The notes under the pieces are model-generated. The model searched no databases and was not told where the DNA came from. It was given only the letters and a program-made list of their open reading frames with translations. This document shows positions 12,101 through 24,100 of a DNA stretch of 64,000 bases, piece after piece; position 1 is the first letter of the stretch; every line of letters starts with the position of its first letter. Position numbers and translations under genes: made by a program. Source of the DNA: Lota lota (Eukaryota > Chordata > Actinopteri > Gadiformes > Lotidae); NCBI GenBank assembly GCA_026745465.1, contig JACYXH010000583.1, positions 62,001 to 126,000 on the forward strand, written 5' to 3'.

Positions 12101-15100
12101 TTCCTTTGACTGTGTTTAGAGAGCAGGAAGTCCTGTGGTCAAAGTCAAGACATCAAAAGTGACATACTGGCAGTTAACAGGACAGCAACCCCTAACCCTA
12201 ACCCTCACATCAGCTGGCCAGAGTTACATAACATATAACATACATAACATACTAGCAGTTAACAGGACAGCAACCCCTAACCCTAACCCTCACATCAGCT
12301 GGCCAGAGTTACATAACATATAACATACATAACATACTAGCAGTTAACAGGACAGCAACCCCTAACCCTAACCCTCACATCAGCTGGCCAGAGTTACATA
12401 ACATATAACATACATAACATACTAGCAGTTAACAGGACAGCAAACAAAGAATTAAACAATAACAATCTTGTTGAAATCAGTGGTCCTCTAAAGTTATGTC
12501 AGTACTGTGGCGTTGGCATCCTCACTGACACGGTGAACCTAGCTTCTAGATGAATAATGATGCTGCATCGTGTCGGGGATCTTAGTCTGTGTCGTGTGTT
12601 CTTTTTCCATAACAGCCCACCTAGTCGTGGATCATCCCTGACATATTAAACAACCCAAAGACACAGTTTGAAGAAGAGGCTGATAACTGACCTGAGAGTT
12701 ACCAGTGTACAGTGTGGACTCCCCAGTCCAGCAGAGAGCAGCTTCACTCCTGAATCCTGCACATCATTGGTACTCAGGTCCAGCTCTCTCAGACTAGAGG
12801 AGTTGGAGCTGAGAACTGAGGCCAGAGCTTCACAGCATCTCTCTGACAGATGACAGCCATTCAGCCTTCACACAAAATAAACAGGAACATGTTAGGAACT
12901 GGGATTAAAGAACGTAGCTCTTTTACTTTTAACGTAATGAAGGAATTGTGTTTAAATATTTTATTAGACATGTTTTATTAATTTAACTAAGATACACTAG
13001 TCAATACAGATCCTTAAATGTTTATTCAATATTGAGTAAAACATTTTCAATATTGAATAGTTGTTTTGTAGTGTTTGAAAATGTTTTTGTAAATTAATAT
13101 GACTTTTTATTATAGTTGTATGTACATTGCATATTGTATTGTAATACATGTTATTAGTAAATCTACAGAGCTGTTTAGTGTATTATTAAAAGCTATATTC
13201 CAATATTATGTAAATGTGTTTTGAGGAGCAAACAATATCAGAGCGAGCAGGATAACACTTTGCGAGCACGAGAGCAAATACATCATTTGTGCGCACGGGA
13301 GCGTCAGTTGCGTGCTGCTTCACTTCACGTGCGCGCTCAATGAATCGTTTCTTCCTCACAGGCTTTATTATTGCTCTCGCGATCAGAGAACTACTGAGCG
13401 CGAGCGCACTTAGTGTTTACAATAATGATTTGTGTGCATGGATGTGTTAGTTGTTTTGTCAGTGATATGCCGCCATAAACGTTGCAGGCCTGTACGGCTC
13501 GGTGTCGCAACACGATAGACTGTTCGCTCTTAACGTGAGCAAAACAAAGTCCCGGTACCGTTATAGGGAGAGGAGACGACGGATGAAGAAACTGGAATCC
13601 CGGGATGATCTTCGTCAGGGGAACCGCGCGCTACCTGACCCCCTGCTGTGGACTATCCTCGTGCGCTACTCTGATGATTTATATCCCGTTCAGAGGATGC
13701 TAAGGCGGTTAGCAAACCAAGCTAGCTTTACACCAAACGACCAAAACATCCCGACACGAACAGAAACACGAATAAAACAATCCCCAAATCCACTCTCTCC
13801 CGTCCTCATTTAACCGTCAAACAACTAATTAGTAAATGTTTAAATATAATTTAGCTGGGCGATCTCTACAGAGAATAAAGTACTCTCCTCCTTTGTCCTC
13901 GTCTCTTCCCTCTCTCTCCTTTTTCCCGTTCGCTCGTGACCTCTCACCCTTCCCCAAATGACCTGGAAGTCTCTATATCAACCCTTCCTATTGGTTAAAC
14001 CCAAATAGAGTCCATATAACCAAATGTACTGAACAAGGTTAAAATGTTTCAAAACAGCGAGTTAAATGTTACTAACAATGAACGTATTTTTATGAATGTA
14101 TCCTACATTTTAACACTAACTTAGTTATAAATATAGCTATATATTTGAATACAGCTGTATTTAATAAACACATATTATATGTTCTTGGCTTTCCTTATTT
14201 ATTATTTCAGAACAAATATAGCTTTTATGAGTTTGTCTCTTCACTCTGGTTACAAAATATAACAATATTGTTCTGTGGCCTAGTCATATTTGGGAATAAA
14301 TGTTTAGCAATTTGAATAATGAATACTGAACATAGTAAGCTTCTAAAAATATATATTTTGTGTGACAATTGCAAGTTTCAAATCATTTTAAAAAGATTTT
14401 CCCTCCAAAATGTTGCTGTTGAGGCGTTCAGGGGGACTTAGGTGTCCAACTAGGGGTCTCAGACCCTCCCGAGACCCCCTATATTTGGACCCTGCTCTTA
14501 ACTATCACCGTCCCGTATACGGGGGATGGTGGGAGGAGACTATTATTATAATTTGTGTTCATGTTTAAATTGATAATTTAGAAGTTGCAAGCATATGGAT
14601 GTATTAGAATATCCACCTAAACAACAAGGTGTAACATTTCCAATGATACCCAAGTCATGAATGTGGTCATCACAGGTACTGAGTTATAAGCTGAGTCCTC
14701 TGATATTGAACCTTGGGGTGTAACTGTTTGCACATTGAGTCAAACTGACCTGAGAGTTTCCAGTGTACAGTGTGGACTCCCCAGTCCAGCAGAGAGCAGC
14801 TTCACTCCTGAATCCTGCACATCATTGGTACTCAGGTCCAGCTCTCTCAGACTAGAGGAGTTGGAGCTGAGAACTGAGGCCAGAGCTTCACAGCATCTCT
14901 CTGACAGATGACAGCCATTCAGCCTTCACACAAGATAAACACAACATGTTAGGACCTGGGTTTAATGTTTTATGATAATTGTAACCAAAGTCTTTTTGCA
15001 TACATGATACAATTGAAACAATATTAATAACATAGATCTTTAAATACTAAGAGATAAATTAACATCTCTGTGACATCTATTAAACAAAAGTTACCATTAT

Positions 15101-18100
15101 CCTTCATTTAAAAATACAGTTTTTTGAATAGGCAGTTATTCAACTTCACTAAACAACTCTAAACCCCACCATACTGTCTGACTACATGATAATCAGAATA
15201 AGAATGTAATACAACATACACATTAAACCATCACAAACCCACTAAGAATAGAATGTATACCTATACTGTCATGGCAACACACATTTAAATATGTTGAGTT
15301 AATCTTATGAAATTAATATACTCATGCCCATTAACTTTCTGGAAGTAAGTCTGTTAAATGTCTTCTGATATGAACCTTGTGGTGTAACTGTTTACACATT
15401 GAGTCAAACTGACCTGAGAGTTTCCAGTGTACAGTGTGGACTCCCCAGTCCAGCAGAGAGCAGCTTCACTCCTGAATCCTGCACATCATTGGTACTCAGG
15501 TCCAGCTCTCTCAGACTAGAGGAGTTGGAGCTGAGAACTGAGGCCAGAGCTTCACAGCATCTCTCTGACAGATGACAACCATTCAGCCTTCACACAAAAT
15601 AAACACAACTTGTTAGGAACTGGGTTTAAAATAACTAACATCTTTTACTGTTACCCTAATGAGGGAATTGTGTTGAAATCTTTTATTAGAAATGTTTAAT
15701 TAATTTAACTTATATATTCTAGTCAATACATTAGATCCTTATGTTTATTTAGTATTGTATGTTAATTAGTTCTTATTGTAGTATATTGTGTATTGCATTG
15801 TAATACATGGTATCAGTACATATACAGAGACGTTTTGTATATTATTAGAAGTTATATTCCAATATTATGTATATTGTGTGCGAGCACGAGAGCAAATACA
15901 TCATTTGTGCGCACGGGGGCGTCGGTTGCGTATTGCTTCACTTTACGCGCGCGCTCAATGAATCGTTTCTTCCTCACAGGCTTTATTATTGCTCTCGCGA
16001 TCAGAGAACTACTGAGCGCGAGTGAAGTTAGTGTTTACAATAGTGATTTGTGTGCACGGATGTGTTAGCTGTGTGCGCGTGCACAGTCATTATTCCTCGA
16101 GACTTTTGGCAGCGATATGATAGGTGTCAGTGATATGCCGCCATAAACGTTGCAGGCCTGTACGGCTCGGTGTCACAACACGATAGACTGTTCGCTCTTA
16201 ACGTGAGCAAAACAAAGTCCCGGTACCGTTATAGGGAGAGGAGACGACGGATGAAGAAACTGGAATCCCGGGATGATCTTCGTCAGGGGAACCGCGCGCT
16301 ACCTGACCCCCTGCTGTGGACTATCCTCGTGCGCTACTCTGATGATTTATATCCCGTTCAGAGGATGCTAAGACGGTTAGCAAACCAAGCTAGCTTTACA
16401 CCAAACGACCAAAACATCCCCAACACGAATAAAACAATCCCCAAATCCACTCTCTACAGAGAATAAAGTACTCTACTCCTTTGTCCTCGTCGCTTCCCTC
16501 TCTCTCCTTTTTCCCGCTCGCTCGTGACCTCTCACCCTTCCCCAAATGACACGGAAGTCTCTATATCAACCCTTCCTATTGGTTAAACCCAAATAGAGTC
16601 CATTTAACCAAATGTACTGAACAAGGTTAACATGTTTTAAAATAGTGAGTTAACTTTTATTAATAATAAATGTATGATTATTAATGTATCCTACGTTTCA
16701 ACATTAAGGTATAGCTATATATTTGAATACACCTGAATTTAACTTATTAACTATTATTATTAATTCTTGGCTTTCCTCATTTATTTTTTCATAATAAATA
16801 GAGCTTTTATGAGTTTGTCTGTTCAGCCTGGTTACACGATATAACAACATTTTTCTGTAGCCTATTCATATTTGTTTATTAGTTTAACTAATGTTTACTA
16901 AATTCATTAGATTTATACATTATCATTTTGTATTGGGTGTAAAATGTTGAAATGTTGTGTTGTGTGTATTGTTATACATGTTATGAGTGAACCTACAGAG
17001 ATGTTTTGTATATTTTATTATAACTTATATTCTAGTATAATGAGTTGTGTGTATTGTTATACATGTTATTAGTACACCTACAGAGATGTTTTGTATATTA
17101 TTATAACTTTTAAATTCTAGTATTATGTATATTGTGTTGTGTGTGTTGTAATACATGTTATTTGTGAACGTACAGAGATGTTTTGGAGGCTTTGACCACT
17201 GGCAGCAGCCTCAGTAGACCCTCCTCTGAAGCAGAGTATTTCTTCAGGTCAAACACGTCCAGCTCCTCTTCTGATGAGAGTAAGATGAAGACCAGAGCTG
17301 ACCACTGAGCAGGAGAGAGAGATTTTGTGGAGAGACTTCCTGATGTTAAGTACCGTTGGATCTCCTCCACTAGAGAACGGTCATTCAGCTCATTCAGACA
17401 GTGGAACAGATTGATGCTTCTCTCTGGAGAGAGATCTCCACCTATCTTATCCTTGATGTAAGACACTGTTTCCTCATTGGTTCGTGAGCTATTTCCTGTC
17501 TGTTTTAGCAGTCCTCCTAGGAGAATCTGATTGGTCTCCAGAGAGAGGCCCAGGAGGAAGCGGAGGAACAAGTCCAGGTGTCCGTTCTCACTCTGTAAGG
17601 CCTTGTCCACAGCACTCTGGTAGAGGAGGAGGAATTTATCTTTCCTGGAGGTTGGTTTTTCTTCTGAGAGCAGATTGATACCAGTGTCGATGAAGGACAG
17701 AAAGACATAAAGGGCAGCCAGAAACTCCTGGATGCTCAGATGGACAAAGCAGAACACCTTGTCCTGGTAAAGGCCACACTCCTCTTTAAAGATCTGGGTG
17801 AACACTCCTGAGTACACTGAGGCTGCTCTGATATCGATGCCACACTCTGCCAGGTCTGCCTCGTAGAAGATCAGGTTGCCTTTCTCCAGCTGGTTAAAAG
17901 CCAGTTTTCCCAGAGAAACAATGATCTCCCTGTTCTCTGAACTCCATGGTGGATCTGTTATAGCTCTGCCATGATACTTCCTGTCCCCCTGTATGGACTG
18001 AACCCTCAGGAAGTGGCTGTACATCTGAGTCACGGTCTTGGGCATCTCTTCTCCTGTCTGGGATGTTTTGAAGATGTCCTTTAGAACTGTAGCAGTGATC

Positions 18101-21100
18101 CAACAGAAGACTGGGATGTGACACATGATGTGGAGGCTTCGTGATTTCTTGACATGGGAGATGATTGTGCTGGCCAGTGTCTCCTCTCTGAATCTCTTCC
18201 TGAAGTACTCCTCCTTCTGTTGGTCAGTGAACCCTCTCACCTCTGTCACCATGTGAACACACTCAGCAGGGATCTGATTGGCTGCTGCAGGGCGTGTGGT
18301 TATCCAGATGCGAGCGGAGGGAAGCAGGTCACCCCTGATGAGGTTTGTCAGCAGCACGTCCACCGAGGTTGGCTCTGTGACATCAGTCCAGGTCTGGTTG
18401 TTCTGGAAGTCCAGAGGAAGTCGACACTCATCCAGACCATCCAAGATGAAGACAATTTTGAACCGGTCGTATCTGCAGATTCCTGCTTCTTTGGTTTCAT
18501 TAAAGAAGTGATGAAGAAGTCCCACCAAGCTAAACTCTTTCTCTTTCAGTAAATTCAGCTCTCTGAAGGTGAAGAGAAATGTGAAGTGTATGTCGTGGTT
18601 GGCTTTGCCTTCAGCCCAGTCCAGAGTGAACTTGTGTGTTAAGACGGTTTTACCAATGCCAGCTACTCCAGTTGTCATTATTGTCCTGATTGGTTTATCA
18701 ATTCCAGGTAAGGGTTTAAAGATGTCTTCACATTTGATTGGTGTTTCCTCCTTGGCTGATTTCCTGGAAGCTGTTTCAATCAGTCTGACCTCATGCTCCT
18801 TGTTGACCTCTCCACTGCCTCTCTCTGTGATGAAGAGCTCTGTGTAGAAGTCATTCAGACCTGTTGGCTGTCCTGCTTTAGGGATTCCCTCAAACACACA
18901 CCTCAACTTCTCCCTCAGATGAGACTTGATTTTACGTTGGCACTCAACAGCAACAGGTCCTAAATGACAAAACAACAGGAGACATCAGTTAGTGGATGGT
19001 GACATTAGTGAAAACAGGTCAATATTTCATGTTAAATTATTAACTTCATGATATTTAGTGTCTTCATTACTTGTGGTCGGAGAAGCTGGTTGTGACAAGG
19101 ACTGCATGTTAACAGATTCAAAATGTTCAGGATTATTTCGTTATTTCAACAGCAATCATGATTGGTCTAAAAATAGTGAATGATAATGATAGTGAATCAG
19201 TGGAAAGTGACTTGCTATGCTGACATAACAAGATAGTGCTGCATCTCTTACACTGAGTTATTCTGCTGTTGATCTGCAGTATTGTTATGTGCTCCTACTT
19301 TGCCCTATTCTTCTCCCCTGCTTTAATTGGTTCATCCCAGGTGCCATGAGTGGTATGATTGCGGACCGGGAATAAAAGCGATACGGTGCTAGTTCTACAT
19401 GTTAAGGCTAACTAACTTACTAACTGGTCCAGACAGTGGTTTGTTGGTTTGTTGTTGTAGTATTGACACAGTGTTTACATCACACCATAGTGTGTGGACT
19501 ATATGGTGTTTACATCACATCATAGTGTGTAGACTATATGGTGTTTACATCACATCATAGTGTGCAGACTATATGGTGTTTACATCACATCATAGTGTGT
19601 AGACTATATGGTGTTTACATCACATCATAGTGTGTAGACTATATGGTGTTTACATCACATCATAGTGTGTAGACTATATGGTGTTTACATCACATCATAG
19701 TGTGTAGACTATATGGTGTTTACATCACATCATAGTGTGTAGACTATATGGTGTTTACATCACATCATAGTGTGTAGACTATATGGTGTTTACATCACAT
19801 CATAATGTGTAGACTATAGGGTGTTTACATCACATCATAATGTGTAGTATGGGATAAATTTACTGGGGTTTAAAGAAAGTATAAGCAGTATCTTGCCTAC
19901 ATGGCTGAAATAAGTGTGGAAAAAAGCAGAGTCAACGAAGGCCTACATTCAGAGGGGCATTCATGTGTCACTCATTTACACCTTCTACCGCCCCTGAGAT
20001 GAACGCCTGTTACTTAGCTGAATCCAAGTTGGCCCCTAAAAGCTGTAAACCTCTCTGTACCTGGCTCATGTCATCCTGAGAGGAAGAGACGGGTTGGGAT
20101 TTATGAGGGCCACAAAGGAGAAAGGAGATATTTCTTTCACTCAACTTATACTGACTTATGTGTTCAGGTTAACTAGTTAAGACTACAGTCAAAGTCAAAC
20201 ACTGCCTGCTTTATGAATGTATTCCACAATCACAGACAGTGGTATTGTTGTCAATTGTTTGAATGCATGCTTATTGTTGTAGAAGTGATTGTCAGTGTGC
20301 TCATGCATGTCACATCTTTATGTTAACTCATATATGTGGTATAAGTATTTGTTCTCTTTGATTATACTTTGTTACTGCACTCAAGATTGTGTTTGTCACA
20401 CATGTAAACTACCTCAAGCCAGGGATGGTTGACAGACAATTTCATCTCATAAGCACATGTAGTTTATGATGTCTGTTTTATATCAGTTTAATTAATAAGG
20501 TGACGAGTGGATTTAAATCAGAGAGTACCTCACTGCTCTACATCTGATATAACTGTAATGTTTAAGATGTTAGTTCTTTAGGTTTTAATCTACTGAGAAT
20601 CCGGAGAAGGAGCATAAGTTCATGTTCAGTTAATGGTGAACTGGGGTCGAGGGACAAAGGGGAGGGGCCTGTTTTCTAGGCCTGATGTTGTGTAGGGTGT
20701 TGTGATTGGCCATTGCATATAGGAGGAACCCACACATACTGGGAATATAACATGAAGCCTGATTCCAAACCAGGTTTTGTTGTTACTTGTTACAAGTGAT
20801 AATAAAGTCTTTATCTTTCAAAACTTTGGCTTTCTCGACCTCTCTTAGTTTGATAAAGTGTTGTGTTTTGTCCACGACAATAGACCCACAATAACCTATC
20901 TGGATAAAACCATTTAACCTGATAGACCTACAATAACCCTACATATCTGGATCATACCATTTAACCTGATAGACCTACAATAACCCTACATATCTGGATC
21001 ATACCATTTAACCTGATAGACCTACAGTAACCCTACATATCTAGATCAAACCATTTAACCTGAAACCCCCACAATAACCCTAAATATCTGGATTAAACCA

Positions 21101-24100
21101 TTTAACCCGATAGACCTACAATAACCCTACATATCTGGATCAAACCATTTAACCTGATAGACCCATAATAACCCTACATATCTGAAACAAACCATTTAAC
21201 CTGAAAGACCCACAATAACCCTACATATCTGGAACAAACCATTTAACCTGTGAGTCTATTTCTATATTTTCAAAATAACAGTATATTACGTTTTCAAAGT
21301 AAAAGTTTCTTACTGCCTTGTTTGCAAAATAAGAGTCTCTTACCAGCCCACAGTGTGTCGGCCAGTTCCTCCTGGTTCATCTCCATCAGGCAGAGCTTTG
21401 TGATGTCTACCACTCCCTCTATGGCGCGCCTCCTCTGCTCCTCGTTCTTACCATCCAACTCCTTCTCCTCCTCCCTCTGACTCTCTGAGCATTGTGGGTA
21501 ATCTGGGAAGTGAACCCTCCAGAGCTTCTTCAGCTCCTTGTCTAGAAAAGCGTGTGCGTTCTCCTCAGCCCTCTGGAACAGAACAAACATCAAGGAGAAC
21601 TTTGCTCTGAACTAACTGAGGACATCAGAAGCATCTGTCCTAGATTCACGTCCCGCTGGTCTAAAGAGGGAAGCCTGGAGACTATTAGCACCACAAGAGA
21701 TGCTTTCTAATGTTCATGTAGGGCTAAAGTCAAATGTCTTGTTGGACATTTACACACCTTGATCAGCTCTGTTTGATGCTGCTGTACAGACTGAGCACTG
21801 GTAACCTTTGACCTCTGGTGGTGTTGTCTGTGGAGAACACATACAGGATATATTGTATTTTTCTGACTTGTAAACATAAGTACCAGTAGAGTCTAATCAC
21901 AACAAACTGGTCTGTTTTCATCATCTGTTTGAAACTCTCCTGCTGCTTTGGGCTTCAACACAACACACACACAGCTTTTACTCCTTCACCTGCACCACCC
22001 ATTACCTGTGACTCAACATCGATGGCTCCATTGTTACTGCCTCCACCCAGGTCTGAAATCTCAGCATCAGCCTTATCCCTCCTCTCATTCACACCATGTC
22101 AACCACATCACTAAAACAGCCTTATCCCTCCTCTCATTCACACCATGTCAACCACATCACTAAAACAGCCCTATCCCTCCTCTCATTCACACCATGTCAA
22201 CCACATCACTAAAACAGCCTTATCCCTCCTCTCATTCACACCATGTCAACCACATCACTAAAACAGCCTTATCCCTCCTCTCATTCACACCATGTCAACC
22301 ACATCACTAAAACAGCCTTATCCCTCCTCTCATTCACACCATGTCAACCACATCACTAAAACAGCCTTATCCCTCCTCTCATTCACACCATGTCAACCAC
22401 ATCACTAAAACAGCCTTATCCCTCCTCTCATTCACACCATGTCAACCACATCACTAAAACAGCCTTATCCCTCCTCTCATTCACACCATGTCAACCACAT
22501 CACTAAAACAGCCTTATCCCTCCTCTCATTCACACCCTGTCAACCACATCACTAAAACAGCCTTATCCCTCCTCTCATTCACACCATGTCAACCACATCA
22601 CTAAAACAGCCTTATCCCTCCTCTCATTCACACCATGTCAACCACATCACTAAAACAGCCTTATCCCTCCTCTCATTCACACCATGTCAACCACATCACT
22701 AAAACAGCCTTATCCCTCCTCTCATTCACACCATGTCAACCACATCACTAAAACAGCCTTATCCCTCCTCTCATTCACACCATGTCAACCACATCACTAA
22801 AACAGCCTTATCCCTCCTCTCATTCACACCATGTCAACCACATCACTAAAACAGCCTTATCCCTCCTCTCACTCAGACTTATCCTTCAGATTTATGGACA
22901 TTTTATATATTCTGTATATTTATAATCTCTGATAAATCCTCACCTCTTCTCAATAGACTGATTTTCATCTTTAAAGTCCAAAGGTGGCGTCATAGAGCGG
23001 TCACTCTTCATGGAGACACAGCTGGGTCCAGGGGAGTCTGCTCTCTCCTGCTGGTCCCTTCTAGAAAAACAAGAACCAGGATTTATTGATGTTACATAAA
23101 CTTATTGTATTAAAAATATAAACACACTTAGACACACACGCACCCTCCTGCCCCCAGAACCCAACCAATCAGAACCAGAACACCCATGCCACACATCCAC
23201 CTCTTTGACAGAAATCCCCAGTGCTGACCTGTCCTTTATAATAACAAGCATGAAGTACTCCACCTGCGCCCTGGGCCCCACCTCCTCTACCCTTGTCAAA
23301 GCCTGTTTTGGTTTAGCTCAGGAGGTAGAGCGGGTTGACGTGAAACCAGAAGGTTGCTAGTTCGATCCCCAGCTCCTTTTATCTGAGTGTCGAGGTGTCC
23401 CTGAGCAAGACATCTAACCCTAACTGCTCCTGACGAGCTGGCTGTCTCCTTGCATGGTTGACTCCACCGTCGGTGTGTCATTGTGTCTATGAACCGTTGT
23501 AAATCACTTTGGATAAAAGCATCTGCTAAATGCCCTAAATGTAAATGTTTCCTCACACTCTCCCCACTCATTATCAAAATAGATACCATCTCCCTGACCT
23601 CTGACCTCATCTCGTCTTCCCTTAAACTCACCTTAAATCTCAGCATCAGCCTTATTCCTCCTCTCATTCACACCATGTCAACCACATCACTAAAACAGCC
23701 TTATCCCTCCTCTCATTCACACCATGTCAACCACATCACTAAAACAGCCTTATCCCTCCTCTCATTCACACCATGTCAACCACATCACTAAAACAGCCTT
23801 ATCCCTCCTCTCATTCACACCATGTCAACCACATCACTAAAACAGCCTTATCCCTCCTCTCATTCACACCATGTCAACCACATAACTAAAACAGCCTTAT
23901 CCCTCCTCTCATTCACACCATGTCAACCACATCACTAAAACAGCCTTATCCCTCCTCTCATTCACACCATGTCAACCACATCACTAAAACAGCCTTATCC
24001 CTCCTCTCATTCACACCATGTCAACCACATCACTAAAACAGACTTATCCCTCCTCTCATTCACACCATGTCAACCACATCACTAAAACAGCCTTATCCCT

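Noticed and set aside
23300-23375. Functional tRNA gene
   Set aside because: A and B boxes are present but there is no folded acceptor stem, and a SINE body and tail follow.
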